Below are positions 1-10,259 of a stretch of 64,000 nt of DNA, piece after piece. The DNA comes from Alviniconcha marisindica. Its lineage: Eukaryota; Mollusca; Gastropoda; Provannidae. A program made the translations under genes and the position numbers. Position 1 is the stretch's first letter, and the number at the start of each line of letters is the position of its first letter. The stretch is from NCBI GenBank assembly GCA_018857735.1, contig JABMCL010000194.1, positions 682,501 through 746,500 of the forward strand, in the 5' to 3' direction. The notes under the pieces are model-generated. The model saw only the letters and a program-made list of their open reading frames with translations. It ran no database searches and had not been told where the DNA came from.

Positions 1-144
1 TTCATAATTGTGAGGGGCAAAGTCACAAGACAGTGTCCACAGACCACAACTTTTGAAGAGAAAGGAGAGCCGAAGCGGATTCGAACCGAGATCCTTCTGC
101 TTACCAGCCTAACGCCTTACCGCTAGGCCAAACCGGCTCACCAC
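1..144 (-). repeat. tRNA-derived SINE (family B), head region, cut by window start
   Basis: On the minus strand this reads as a tRNA-like head with a good RNA polymerase III B box (GGTTCGAATCC, seen here as ggattcgaacc near 79-89) and an A-box-like GGCCTAGCGG. The same sequence recurs at 389-700, 28426-28745, 30690-30900 and 51208-51500, which marks it as a dispersed SINE and not a working tRNA gene. The rest of the element lies left of the window. Confidence 0.8.
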
Positions 145-153
145 CACCGTCAG

Positions 154-331
154 TTGATGATGATGAAGTGATGCTTAATGTCCTCAGATGTCAGTTGACA
201 TATTAGGGACAAGTTGTGACCGATGCCGAAGCACGGTTCAATAATTCTTTACGTCCACGGAAACCAGAAGGCTCGTTAGGACGGACAGCTCAGGACGGCC
301 ACCTCGACTCTCACACAGCTCCTGAACTATG
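154..331 (-). repeat. short interspersed element (family D) with 9-bp target duplication
   Basis: A ~178-bp unit recurs at 28746-28918 and about 31741-31907. Here it is flanked by the direct repeat caccgtcag at 145-153 and 332-340, which looks like a target-site duplication. The left edge is a simple GAT/GAAGT-rich tract that may be the tail, so minus orientation is inferred. No coding capacity is visible. Confidence 0.7.
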
Positions 332-340
332 CACCGTCAG

Positions 341-1117
341 TTATTGCTGACCGCTTTTATAAAGCGCTATTCTCCGCTCTCGAGCAGAGTGAGCAGGTGT
401 GGCCCAGCGGTAAGGCGTTAGGCTGGTAAGCAGAGGGACCTCGGTTCGAATCCGCTTCGGCTCTCCTCTCTCTTCAAAAATTGTGGTCTGTGGACACTGT
501 CTTGTGACTTTGTCCCTCACAATTAATGAAACATTAAAATGGCTCTCATCGCTGCCCACCTTAATGCAGAAGTCATTCTGGTGGTGACAGTGTGGCGATA
601 AGTATATAACCTCCCTCTCCCCTCACCTCTATACCCCCTTCTCCCCGTCCCTAATAAGCCTTATGGTTTCTGTGGACGTTAAGCACCATGTTTACTTACT
701 TCTCGAGCAGACTCACTGCGCTCGCATGTACATAAGTGACTAGCTTTTTACAGCGCGTTTTTTTTAAATCTACACCGAAGTTGTATACTTACAGCGCTGA
801 CATGGCTGGTGCCACGTGAAACTGCTGCCGTCTCGGCGCGTTGTGTGTAAACCATACAACCATGTACCATGTCACTTCATGCGAAGCCATATACGTAAGG
901 TGTGTTTAGCTGTAACCTGCCACCTGCACTTTTGGCAGAATGACCGGGGTCTTTTACGTGCTACTGCGGTAACACAGGGAGGAACGGATACCGAAATCAG
1001 AGTCAGCACAGAAAGTCGACCCTGGAGAAGAGAATTCTCCCGCCGTTCCTGCCGGGACTCGAACCCGCGACCTTTGGATCACGAGTCTGGCCCTCTAACC
1101 ACTGAGCTATCCCCGCT
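341..1117 (-). repeat. tRNA-derived SINE (family A), interrupted by a family B SINE
   Basis: The tRNA-like head lies at about 1036-1117 on the minus strand, with a B box GGTTCGAGTCC and A-box-like TAGCTCAGTGG. The body runs down to the AAT-rich tail near 341-350. A second, partial copy in the same orientation lies at about 40728-41015. The element is split between 388 and 701 by an inserted family B SINE. The anticodon-stem bases do not pair well, so this is not called as a tRNA gene. Confidence 0.75.
389..700 (+). repeat. full-length tRNA-derived SINE (family B) with 11-bp target duplication
   Basis: A complete 312-bp element. The tRNA-like head (A-box-like tggcccagcgg near 399, B box ggttcgaatcc near 443) is followed by a unique body and a (ttac)n tail ending at 700. 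The direct repeat tctcgagcaga at 378-388 and 701-711 is the target-site duplication, and joining across it restores the family A SINE seen at 40.7 kb. Confidence 0.85.
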
Positions 1118-1391
1118 GTCCGGGGAAATAAGTACAAGGGGCAAAATGCAAATCCCCTGAGAACTCAATTAATGGCAGTTCAGTCAGGTGAATGGTACTA
1201 CAGATTAGTAGTCCTACATGACGTGCGATTGGGGGTGGGGGTGGGGTGGGTGTGGGGGTGGCTATTTGCTCTTTATACATATGGACCTTTTTGTTGTTGT
1301 CATTCTCGGTCATACTGGTTGTCGTCATAACGTTGCTGTTGGTGGTGATGAGATTATTGCTGACGGTTCTGTTGTCTTTGTTTTTGTTTAG

Positions 1392-2675
1392 GTGACCCAG
1401 GAAGAGGCGGACGACGACCGGACGGTGACGGAGATGTACATTCGTGGGTGGAAGGTGGACAAAGCGATGATGGAGGTGTTCCTGGAGTGCTGGCCCACCC
1501 TGCCCTTGCTACACACTGTCCACCTGTGGAACACGGGGCTGGCTGCCGACACCCTGCCGCTGCTCGCCTCCTTCCTGCCGCTGTGCAGACACCTGCACAC
1601 GCTGGTGCTGGACGGCAACGCGCTGACCGGCACGCCCGTGTCCACTCTCTTCGGGGAGGGCAGCCTCCTCAAGCACCTGTCGCTCAGGTTCTGCGGCATC
1701 ACTGACACTGAGGCCTACGCCATCGGCTCTGCTCTGGCCGTTACCACTTGCCGCGTCAGCCTTCTTCTCACCCTCAACCTCTCCAACAACCAGATCGGAG
1801 ACGTCGGCGCCGGCCACATCGCCGACGGCCTCAAGCTGAACAGAAGTCTTCTCACCCTCAACCTGGCTTCCAACCAAATCGGCGACGAGGGTGTGGCCAA
1901 GCTGTCCATTGCTTTGTCTCAATTCCCGCTGAGCCATAAGCAGATTGTGGAGCGGAGACAGCTCTTGTCCAAGGAAAGAGAAAAGGAAAATGCCTCCCCA
2001 AACCTGTCTGCGAGAACAGGAAGATCTAGAGAAGCTCGTTTCCCCAAGTCACCGCTCGCTTCCTCATCCAACAACACAAAAGGAACAACGGAGCGTGGGA
2101 AAACATCCAAACCTCATGACTCCAAGGAGAAAAAAAAGCCCAAATCACGGCCTTCTTCAGCAAGGATAAGGAGGAGTTTCGGGCAAGAGGCTAAGGATTC
2201 CGGTAAAACAGATGCTCTCGAAGAATCAATATCCATGACAGCATTGTCCAATCTTCTGAAGTCGACCAAACAAAAACCGTCCAAGAAGAGTCAGGCAAGG
2301 GGACCTCAGAAATACTCGCTGGAGCACCCAGCAAATCCTCTCATTGGCGTTGGCAATTTGCGTGACGGAGAGCTGTGGTTGGAGGGCAACCGTACCTTGA
2401 TCAGCCTCAACTTGTCCCGAAACCGCATCGGAGCGCGTGGCTTCAGGTCGCTGTTGGAAGCGGTCGAGTACCAGACACAGCCGTTCCACACTACTCGTCA
2501 AGAATCCTCGGGGCTCAAGAGACTCGTTGTGCACCGGAACGCAGCGCCGGACGACGACCAAAGCCTGAGGAAACTCAACAAGCATATGCAGCTCCGAGAT
2601 CCGTTCTTCAGGACACCAAACATGGACCTGAGCAAGCCGAACATTACACCATGCAGCATTCCTGTCATCTTCTGA
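1392..2675 (+). CDS. LRRC71: LRRC71-like leucine-rich-repeat protein, last coding exon, copy 1
   Basis: The exon opens after the acceptor ttttgtttag (AG 1390-1391) in phase 0 and ends at TGA 2673-2675, giving 427 codons of C-terminus. Family hallmarks are TVTEMYIRGWKVDK (residues 11-24), two ribonuclease-inhibitor-type LRRs (about 124-147 and 152-176, LNLSNNQIGD and LNLASNQIGD), the helix KQIVERRQLLSK, a basic Ser/Lys-rich linker (about 194-322), and a third LRR after DGELWLEGN (about 325-360). This order matches vertebrate LRRC71, a poorly understood protein of ciliated tissues. No upstream exon of this copy was found in the window, so it is either cut by the window edge or a partial duplicate. 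Compared with copy 2 the ends are nearly identical but residues 194-322 are unrelated. Confidence 0.85.
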   Translation: MTQEEADDDRTVTEMYIRGWKVDKAMMEVFLECWPTLPLLHTVHLWNTGLAADTLPLLASFLPLCRHLHTLVLDGNALTGTPVSTLFGEGSLLKHLSLRFCGITDTEAYAIGSALAVTTCRVSLLLTLNLSNNQIGDVGAGHIADGLKLNRSLLTLNLASNQIGDEGVAKLSIALSQFPLSHKQIVERRQLLSKEREKENASPNLSARTGRSREARFPKSPLASSSNNTKGTTERGKTSKPHDSKEKKKPKSRPSSARIRRSFGQEAKDSGKTDALEESISMTALSNLLKSTKQKPSKKSQARGPQKYSLEHPANPLIGVGNLRDGELWLEGNRTLISLNLSRNRIGARGFRSLLEAVEYQTQPFHTTRQESSGLKRLVVHRNAAPDDDQSLRKLNKHMQLRDPFFRTPNMDLSKPNITPCSIPVIF

Positions 2676-2920
2676 AACAACTTTGTCCGGGTCGCCTAAC
2701 AGACTTGACCGTTTATCATGGCGCGTTCTCGTCATTGTCTGCGAGACCTATGACCAGGTAGCCTGACACAGGCTTAATCTAACTCAGGCAAATCCAACAC
2801 TGCACATAAAGTGTTCTCGTCGTCTTCTGCGAGATCTATGACCAGGCTGCCTGGCACAGACCTGAACAAATCCAACATTACGCCATGAATTGTTCCCCGT
2901 CTTCTTCTACGCTGGTATGA
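2676..2920 (+). repeat. 3' flank with degenerate copies of the LRRC71 terminal coding sequence
   Basis: After the stop codon, segments resembling the end of the coding sequence recur. The last codons contain CTGAGCAAGCCGAACATTAC followed by a cattcctgtcatcttct motif. Related strings appear near 2788-2835 (gcaaatccaacactgc, then cgtcttctgcgag) and 2862-2911 (gaacaaatccaacattacgc, then ccgtcttcttct). Copy 2 has a similar echo at 15892-15930. Probably 3' UTR. Confidence 0.5.
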
Positions 2921-3119
2921 ACTTGGGCACCCAAAGTACACAAAGACTCCCCTAGAAGCCAGTCTAAATGTACACCAGCCATTCTCCCTGTTAACAGTTC
3001 TTGGATAGGGTTGCCCTACATGAAAGCAAACCCACTGCATACAGTGTTTTCAACAGTATGGGACACATTTTCTCGGAGAACCCTTTCAAGGATTTTAACA
3101 AGCCAATGCCACCGAGGGA

Positions 3120-3540
3120 ACACACAAAAACTCAACCTGATGTGAACATACACAAACCCAGCCTCATGTCAACATACACAATTAAACCTCACCTGATGTG
3201 AACATACACAAAACCTAAACCCAAGATGTGAAAACACAGACCCGATGAGATGTGAACACACACAAACCTGGCCTGATGTGGAAGCACAAAAACCCAACAT
3301 GTGAAAACACAGACTGGATTAGATGTGAACACACACAAATCTGGCCTGATGTGGAAGCACGGAAACCCAAGATGTGAAAACACAGACCCGATGAGATGTG
3401 AACACACACGAAAACCCAAGATGTGAAAACACAGACCGGATCAGATGTGAACACACAGAAACTTGGCCTGATATGGAAGCACGAAAGCCCAAGATGTGAA
3501 AACACAGACCGGATTAGATGTGAACGCACGGAACCGTGCC
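3120..3540. repeat. minisatellite (gatgtgaacacacac-type units)
   Basis: Imperfect tandem units of roughly 40-80 bp built on gatgtgaacacac...cctgatgtggaagcac...aagatgtgaaaacacagacc. The repeats create long open frames on the minus strand, which are not considered genes. Confidence 0.8.
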
Positions 3541-3562
3541 TGATGACCTGAAAATCACCTAA

Positions 3563-4126
3563 AGCCCGTTCTTAATTGGGCGAATGTTTGTTCGCGAACC
3601 TAGTTGGAAGTAATCGGCGAACCTAGTTGGTTCTTAATTGGGCGAACATTTCTTCGCGAACCTAGTTGGAAGTATTCGTCGAAGCTATAATCGGGGTTCA
3701 AAAAGCTTCGCTCAATATGTTCTGGGAACATTCGCCCTGTTCGACGAACATTGCCTCTGACCGGCTGAGAGCAGAGCTCTCCTGTGGATGAAGAAAAAAT
3801 AAAAATGGATGACGGTGTCACTAGGTTCTTCACTCACTTCGGAGGGAATTTGTTTATTTGTTGACTTGTGGGAGACACAGCCTTGTCTCGGAGACCCAGA
3901 ATGAGATAGTAGTTATTTGAATTACCCTGTGAGGGATGATTAAAGTATATTGACTTGACTTGACTTGACTTTAGCCTACATTTTCGATCATGCTGTCTGC
4001 TGCGCGTCTGCCGCAAGTTCGGGCCGAAGCTTGCATCTCATTACAAGCCAGTTGAGAACAAGTAAATTCTTCGAACTGTCCGAACCATGTTCGGCGAACA
4101 AACATTCGCCCAGTTAAGAACGGGCT
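3563..4126. mobile_element. PIF/Harbinger-type MITE with ~38-bp terminal inverted repeats
   Basis: The left end AGCCCGTTCTTAATTGGGCG is matched in reverse complement by the right end (AGCCCGTTCTTAACTGGGCG read from 4126 leftwards). The match continues through gaatgtttgttcgc. The element is flanked on both sides by TAA (3560-3562 and 4127-4129), the 3-bp target typical of PIF/Harbinger elements. Subterminal direct repeats (cgcgaacctagttggaag) occur at 3590-3680. There is no transposase frame, so it is non-autonomous. The inner part contains a ttgacttgac-type tract around 3950-3972 that may be a further insertion. Confidence 0.8.
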
Positions 4127-4985
4127 TAAGGTGAACGCACCCAAACCACGCCTGACGTGAATGTTTCTGACACCTGTTCTCCCTGTGCATTCTGCTTCAC
4201 ATGACGGCTGCTAGTTTGGAACACTGTGGCTGAGGAGTGAATAAGACGCTTACTTGTGATTTCATCAATGTATACAGTTACACACGAACACTGATGACAG
4301 GATTTTCTTCAAAGGTTGTGATCGATGTTGTCAATGGGGCCTGTAGACTTTCCCAGCAGCACGCGTCACCCTTAAACCGCACTCAACCAATTCTTCCATT
4401 CGTCCGCCAGTCTATCCATCCACCCGACACTGGCTTCTGCAACACCTAACTGCTTGGCACGCAATGCGCAAGGCAAGACCAACACACAATTCTTCTGTTA
4501 ACAGAAACAGCAAACCTTTTCCACAAGACTGATTTACACACAAGGCTTGCATCGTCTTCTCAGATACTGACTTACGCACAAAGCAAAAGCATTATCCAAA
4601 ATATTTTCTTCACATTTTCAGTACCAAATCTGTTTGAATGTATTACTTCCCTTGAAGTCCGGTTTGTAGTTGAAGCGATGTTCAAGCTGTTACTTCTTTT
4701 TGTTGGCTTTGTTTGTTTGTTACTACTGCTACTGCTACTAGTACTACTACCTTTTGTTTGCTTGTTTTTTGTCGTTGTTGTTACTACTACTACTACTTCT
4801 CTCTCTTCATTCATCACTCCCCCCACCCCCACCTCTCTCTCTCTCTAACATTCCAAGTTTTGAACTTTATTTTTGAAGGTCGGAAATAGTTATTTAACTC
4901 CGATTTTAAATCAGACATTTAACTGTTACGCTGTTCTTGTTATTGTAACATTTGTTTCAATAAAACATGATATAGGTCCCGTGCT
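4127..4985. other. no gene seen
   Basis: AT-rich sequence with TAC/GTT-rich simple tracts (4700-4800). No exon with convincing splice sites and no recognised repeat family apart from simple repeats. Confidence 0.5.
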
Positions 4986-4989
4986 GTTA

Positions 4990-5005
4990 ATCATTCTCTG
5001 GAAAA

Positions 5006-5054
<49 letters not shown>

Positions 5055-5182
5055 GTGGTGTGGGGTGGGGGGGGGGGGGGGAGCGATGACTGCCCCAAGA
5101 AATGCAGACTTGCAAATTAGATATCTACGTGTGCATCTTAGTCAAATACAGAGACTTTCTCTCTCTCTCTCTCTCTCCTCTC

Positions 5183-5232
<50 letters not shown>

Positions 5233-5310
5233 TCTCTTCCGCTCTCTCTATCCACGCGATGTGTGTGTGGGTGCGTGCGACTGTGCATGCGTTGGAGAGT
5301 AACGCTCTAT

Positions 5311-5350
<40 letters not shown>

Positions 5351-5358
5351 TGAGATGT

Positions 5359-5435
<77 letters not shown>

Positions 5436-5545
5436 TCTATGGCGTGCGTGCGTGCGTGCGCGTGTGTGTGTGTGTGTGTATGTGAAATGATGGAAGCGCC
5501 GTATGCGTGTGAGGGCCTGTGTGAGATCGAGAGAGTAAGGGATTA
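4990..5545. repeat. compound microsatellite block (TG, CT, GA)
   Basis: (TG)n at 5010-5052 and a G run, (CT)n at 5158-5245, (TG)n at 5310-5346, (GA)n at 5361-5433, and (TG)n at 5460-5480. Open frames across it are low-complexity artefacts. Confidence 0.95.
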
Positions 5546-6072
5546 AAAACGAACACGCACACAATAGAGCGAGATTTCGTGTCGAGAACATCAATTTACG
5601 TAATGCGTAAAATTTCTTCGTGACGTCATATTCTCAAATGGAGAAATGTGAATGTGTCGCTGGAAGTCTCAAGGTAACCCACTTTTCTCTCTCCCTCTCT
5701 AAAAGTATGTATGCATTAATCTTCTTTTCCTCGTGAAATTGGGCAGAAGGCCTGAAATCGGTGATAATTGTCACTGCCCGTCTCTCTCTGTCTACGGCTC
5801 TTTCCTTCTCCAGAATTTTACTTTAGCGTTAGGCGATCGCAATTTTCACATAACTGACATTGGAAGTAAGAATACTAAGAATAAGATATTGTATGATTTC
5901 CAATACTGTGATCACTTTTGTGAAATTGCCGCGATATAACCGGCTTAATTATAGTTCACTGGGCGCTAAAAATCATCTGTCTATATACTTTCGTGAAAAG
6001 GAAATAAGAAGAAGCAGAAAAAGGCCGAGCATAGATAAATGTATATTTTGGCCGGCAAGTGTGATATTCCTG

Positions 6073-6075
<3 letters not shown>

Positions 6076-6136
<61 letters not shown>

Positions 6137-6224
6137 TTCATTTATTCATTCACTAACACACACACACATACACACACACACACGAGCGCGCGCAAGCATA
6201 CATACATATACATATTCATTCACT

Positions 6225-6301
<77 letters not shown>
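6076..6301. repeat. (CA)n microsatellites
   Basis: Two long (CA)n runs, about 6076-6134 and 6228-6301, separated by a mixed CA/CAT tract containing a repeated tcattcacta motif. Confidence 0.95.
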
Positions 6302-6302
<1 letters not shown>

Positions 6303-6419
6303 AATGTGAGAGTCCCGTGAACAGACGACGAGCATAATACCCATTTCTACGTTTGATCCAGCGTGACTACTTTGTCCGCACCCCACCACCCCCACCCGAA
6401 CCCCTCCGCCCCGCCCAAG

Positions 6420-6660
6420 GTTGTGATATTCCTGTCGACTGAGACACAGCGTGATATGATTGTGTACGGTAAGACCGGGATGATATTGCTGCCCACAAAA
6501 GTCAAGCATGGTACTGCTGCCCATTGTGATATTCCTGCCCACCAACTCCAGTGTGATTCTGCCCACAGACGACCAGTGTGATTCTGCTCACAGAAAGAAG
6601 ACCAGTGTGATTCTGCCCACACAAGATCAGTGTGATACTGCCGCCCACAAAGAAGCATGC
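6420..6660. repeat. short degenerate tandem repeat (gtgtgattctgcccaca units)
   Basis: About eight loosely conserved 20-35-bp units based on gtgtgattctgcccaca. Not coding. Confidence 0.6.
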
Positions 6661-6744
6661 CAGCAAAGCATAAGGTAGGAAAGATGCTGTCACGCACGGA
6701 GATGGTTTGGTGTACGGCTGGCTGGTTCGGTTGGCTTTTGCATT

Positions 6745-7025
6745 GACTGGTTGGTGCCGTTGTTGGCCAGTTGGCTGGCTGACTGGTTCATGTGGTTGGT
6801 GGCAAGTTGCTTCGCTGACTGGTTGATGTGGTTGTTGGCTGGTTGGCTGGCTGACTGGTTGATGTGGTTGTTGGCTGGTTGGTTGGCTGACTGGTTGATG
6901 TGGTTGTTGGCTGGTTGGTTGGCTGACTGGTTGATGTGGTTGTTGGCTGGTTGGTTGGCTGACTGGTTGATGTGATTGTTGGCTAGTTGGTTGGCTGACT
7001 GGCTGATGTGGTTGTTGGCGGGTGG
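6745..7025. repeat. 36-bp minisatellite (ggctgactggttgatgtggttg units)
   Basis: Around seven tandem units of about 36 bp. The period is a multiple of three, so frames stay open on both strands and encode Trp/Leu-rich or Asn/Gln-rich repeats. No splice sites or conserved flanks support a gene. Confidence 0.9.
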
Positions 7026-7317
7026 GGGTAATGGCACAGATCTCAAAGGCAATGCAGACTTAATTAGCTCATGGTTTGTTGGATGGAGACGTTCGATAGA
7101 CCGCATTTTTCAGACTTTGTACAATAAAAGTCCATATCTAATTTAACTGGGTCATACCAGATTTACTTAACTTTGTCCTTGTTCCAAGGTCACAGAAGCG
7201 TCACGAGGTGAAACGGAAAGTTGCATAATTATTCTCAGCAAGTTCTACAAACATGTACAAGAAAAACAGCATTATTCTTTTTCCTGGATAGTCAAAATGC
7301 TACTTATTCAGTCACTG

Positions 7318-7660
7318 GGGTTAGTTAGTAACTGGATTTTAACGTCATGTAAACCGTACAGGGTCACTTCAGGGCATTCAGACTCAGCCATACGCAAATG
7401 CACATTTTAAAACTCTAGTCATATATAAACCCTTTCTCGTCAGTCCACAAAACCATCCCTGAACAAACATGAAACAACATACACAATCATCAGACACGAA
7501 TTTCGACGAGCATATCCCTTCAATATTACCCGTGTCAAAAGAGCACATAAGGCTCCGACATGCCGGTATTGTCGAAAATTTCGCCTGATTTGGGGGAAGG
7601 GAGGGAGAGAAAGAGGTTGGCAGAGAGAGAGAGCTAACTGCATTTCTGGCCTGAATTACA
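7318..7660. repeat. dispersed repeat family F
   Basis: Starts ttagttagtaactggattttaacgtc and runs through gtacagggtcac, a tatataaaccctttctc tract and ttcaatattaccc. Similar copies lie at 23255-23620 and 42055-42480. The class is unknown; no terminal inverted repeats or Pol III boxes were recognised. Confidence 0.7.
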
Positions 7661-7734
7661 TTTTGATTCAATGTATTTGTTACACTGATATGTGTACCAT
7701 CCATAATTCATGTAACTCTTTTGTGTTAAAGGGC

Positions 7735-7862
7735 GATTTAGCAGCAGACTGCCTCAAATGGTGGCGCTGGTCACAGATGGGGCTTTACCAAAGCTCCAGT
7801 CAGCGGCAGACTATTTCCCCTACAGATACTAGTCAAGCCACTCAGTGGCACATCGTGTCGTG
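7735..7862. repeat. dispersed repeat family H
   Basis: The module ggcgatttagcagcagactgc...gggctttaccaaagctc...cagactatttcccctac has a relative at about 21945-22110. The 65-bp array at 13252-13541 also resembles part of it. Confidence 0.55.
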
Positions 7863-8036
7863 AAGCAAAGGCGATTCAGGGAGATTGTCAATGTGTGTCG
7901 CCTGGGTAGTTGTGTTTATGTTCTGCCTCCCCACCCCACCTCTCTCTCCTAGCTTTAGGTGCTAAGGCTACAAAATGGCGAACGCAACTTGTGCAATAAA
8001 CATAAACTATATGTGACTGACCCATCTGTGTTCCCA

Positions 8037-8261
8037 GTCAGGCAAGGCCATGGCTGAATAACTAAACACTATACCATCCGACAAGACGCCGCTTGCCAAG
8101 CAAGGTAACTAAACAGTATACCTTCCCACACGAAGTAACGGGTCAAGCAAGGCCATGGTTGAATAACTAAACACTATACCTTCCCACACGAAGTAACGGG
8201 TCAAGCAAGGCCACGGTTAAATAACTAAACAGCATACGCAAGGCCATGGCAGAATAACTAC
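8037..8261. repeat. ~58-bp minisatellite, left part, interrupted by a LINE
   Basis: Units contain cacacgaagtaacgggtc, aagcaaggccatggttgaa and taactaaacactatacc. The same unit reappears at 8841-8905 on the other side of the LINE fragment, so the LINE was inserted into this array. Confidence 0.75.
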
Positions 8262-8425
8262 TCCCACTACCACTAATAATAGCTCATTTCTATAGCGCCG
8301 TATCTCACCTACAAGGGTGAACACACCGCGCTTTACAAGATCAACAAAAATGTGTACATTAATACCGCAAAAGTAAGAATTTTATAGTCATAATACTGTA
8401 TTCTTCGCACACCGCACACGCACGT

Positions 8426-8513
<88 letters not shown>

Positions 8514-8840
8514 TCACGCACGCACTCACGCCCTTCCATGCACGAGCGCGGGGAAGGGCGGTCTCACAGAAGGAATGAAAGGAGGAGAGAGGAGGATAAG
8601 AGGGGGAGGGGGGCAAGTAAGAAGACAGAATCTGAAATTACTTGTCGTGGTACTATAATACTGTTTGTATAGGCGAGGTTTATTGATTGATTTGTTTTGA
8701 ACGCAGTTTTGAAGGCATAAAAGGATTGAATGTGACGGATGTCACAAGGGAGCGAATTCCATTGCTTTGGAGCACAGTAAAAGAAACTGCGTTGGCCAAA
8801 GGTTTTTGTTCCAACATGGGGGATACGAAGTATCCGTTTA
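8262..8840 (-). mobile_element. 5'-truncated LINE, reverse-transcriptase C-terminus and 3' UTR
   Basis: Read on the minus strand, 8840-8650 encodes the family-typical tail KTFGQRSFFYCAPKQWNSLP followed by DIRHIQSFYAFKTAFKT, as at the C-terminus of CR1/L2/Jockey-like ORF2 proteins. A 3' UTR with a (CA)n tract (8427-8510) and a tail near 8262-8300 follow. A sister copy on the plus strand at 32094-32715 has the same tail, a microsatellite at the same place and the same 3' end. The 5' end is truncated. Confidence 0.8.
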
Positions 8841-8912
8841 CCTTCCCACAAGAAGTAACGGGCCAAGCAAGGCCACGGTTGAATAACTAAACAGTATACG
8901 TTCCCACACGAC
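8841..8912. repeat. ~58-bp minisatellite, right part
   Basis: One further unit (cacaagaagtaacgggcc, then aagcaaggccacggttgaa, then taactaaacag) that continues the array at 8037-8261. Confidence 0.7.
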
Positions 8913-8933
8913 GTCACGAGTTCCCCTTCTCAG

Positions 8934-9050
8934 CAGCTGTGGCGGATCAAGCAGATCCTGCACGAGGCCAAATCAGCGGAAGTGACGATGTCCTCGATGG
9001 AAATGGAAAGCGGGTCGTCCGACTACTTCGTAAAAACCGGCCACTTCAGG
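8934..9050 (+). CDS. possible LRRC71-like penultimate exon (orphan or alternative)
   Basis: A 117-bp open segment with acceptor ccccttctcag and donor AGG|GTATTT, phase 0 in and out. It encodes QLWRIKQILHEAKSAEVTMS and then MEMESGSSDYFVKTGHFR. The last ten residues sit, without gaps, where the LRRC71 exon 13874-13986 has YSFFKPCIQ plus the first residue of the next exon, and both exons end in phase 0 before the LRR exon. It could be an alternative penultimate exon of copy 2 or a relic of another copy. The similarity is short, so it could also belong to an unrelated gene. Confidence 0.45.
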
Positions 9051-9194
9051 GTATTTCTCTTTATCCGTCTCTTTTGGTTTCAGTGCTTGCTTGCTTCTTT
9101 GTCTGTTATTCGTTTTGTTTCGTGTACTAACTGTTGTAATAAACTGCATATTGGAGACGGCGTGGGGAAGTGGAGATGGTGGTTTGGGAGTGTG

Positions 9195-9235
9195 TGTGTG
9201 TGGGGGGGGGGGTGGGGGGGGGGTTGGGGGGGGTC
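9195..9235. repeat. G-rich tract
   Basis: Runs of G broken by single T (about 9197-9232), on the plus strand just after a short TG run. Possibly quadruplex-forming; no gene. Confidence 0.7.
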
Positions 9236-9599
9236 TGATCAGGGACTAGATCAGGGACAAAACAAACAAACAGCCTGTTAACAAATACGGCACACTTTCA
9301 GCCCTAAGATGCCACTCGCTGAAAATAAAGCGCCGAGAAGACATGAGCATTCCTTCAGACTGTACAGGCACCCTTTCCCACCACCGGCCGTCTGGGCGTG
9401 CTGACAACTTCAACGTTGCAGACTTCTTGCACATAGTCAATACAACTGTCAAGCCTAGCACGATGATCACTCAATAAGACCCGTCAATCAGAGGCTTTGT
9501 TGTTGTTGTTGTCTTTTTTTCTTGTCTTTTTTCTTTTTCTTTTTTTAAATTATTTTTTTATTTGTCTTTACTTGTTCGTTGTTGTTGTTGTTGTTGGGG

Positions 9600-9816
9600 G
9601 GGGGGCGTGCGCGCGCATCTTGCACATAGTTATGCTTGAACCCTTGTTGATGTCTACATTATGTGTGTGTTAGCTTTTGTTAAATTGCTGATAACATTTT
9701 CCATCTCGATGTACATTATGTCATGTGTTATACTATGTTTGTTCAGCGCTTTAAGCCGCGGGGTAGGCGCTTTACAAATTCCCATTACTATTATTATTAT
9801 TAAAAATTGCCCGGGA
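9600..9816 (+). repeat. LINE/SINE 3' tail with (ATT)n end
   Basis: Contains tgttcagcgctttaagccgc, a ggcgctttacaaattccc motif and a terminal tattattattatta. This kind of tail (gcgctttacaaat plus ATT repeats) is common at the 3' end of invertebrate non-LTR elements. No RT coding sequence remains. Confidence 0.55.
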
Positions 9817-10082
9817 GTCGTGTAGACTTTTGCAGAGGAAGAACAAGCAAAGAGCAGTCAAATCTGTCAGGGTCGGCCAGCGCGTTTTGAATATGCACAG
9901 GAGTGGTGTATTTACAGCGCTGTTTGTTTGTTACATGGCTGGTGCCAGGTATCCTTTAATACTGCCATGCGATGCTTTTTTCTTTTCTTTTCTTTTCTTT
10001 TTGTTGTTTGTTTGTTTGTTTTGAAAACTGCCTAAGCTTTCTGCAACGTATTATATTCTTCTCCCCCACCCCCACCCCCTTC

Positions 10083-10084
<2 letters not shown>

Positions 10085-10119
<35 letters not shown>

Positions 10120-10183
10120 TTGTTTTGGTTAATTTACTTTTTAAGGAAGTTCGGTAAAATCGGTTAATTAGTCGATTGACTAA

Positions 10184-10258
<75 letters not shown>
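10085..10258. repeat. (TG)n microsatellites
   Basis: Two (TG)n runs, 10085-10118 and 10183-10257. Confidence 0.95.

Positions 10259-10259
<1 letters not shown>

Noticed and set aside
389..470. tRNA gene on the plus strand
   Set aside because: Same reasoning: dispersed, continuous with a SINE body, flanked by target duplications.
1036..1117. tRNA gene on the minus strand
   Set aside because: The A and B boxes are good, but anticodon-stem pairing is poor and the sequence is the head of a SINE with a long body.
816..1160. Plus-strand frame of 114 codons
   Set aside because: Lies wholly within the SINE family A body and tRNA-like head.
1509..1937. Minus-strand frames opposite the LRRC71 exons (also 14725-15153)
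   Set aside because: Shadows of the LRR coding sequence; they follow its GC-rich third positions.
4873..5364. Long open frames through TG, CT and GA tracts (also near 6.1, 8.4, 11.7, 22.6, 24.8, 26.5, 34.0, 46.3 and 60.7 kb)
   Set aside because: They encode only [12 protein letters not shown] or RERE runs from microsatellites, with no domain, splice or conservation signal.
6751..6975. Trp/Leu-rich membrane-protein-like repeat frame
   Set aside because: Pure 36-bp minisatellite; every frame is open for the same reason.
9246..9476. Possible coding segment ending in a stop at about 9476 on the plus strand
   Set aside because: The composition is gene-like, but no acceptor, domain or paralogue was found; it may be repeat-derived.
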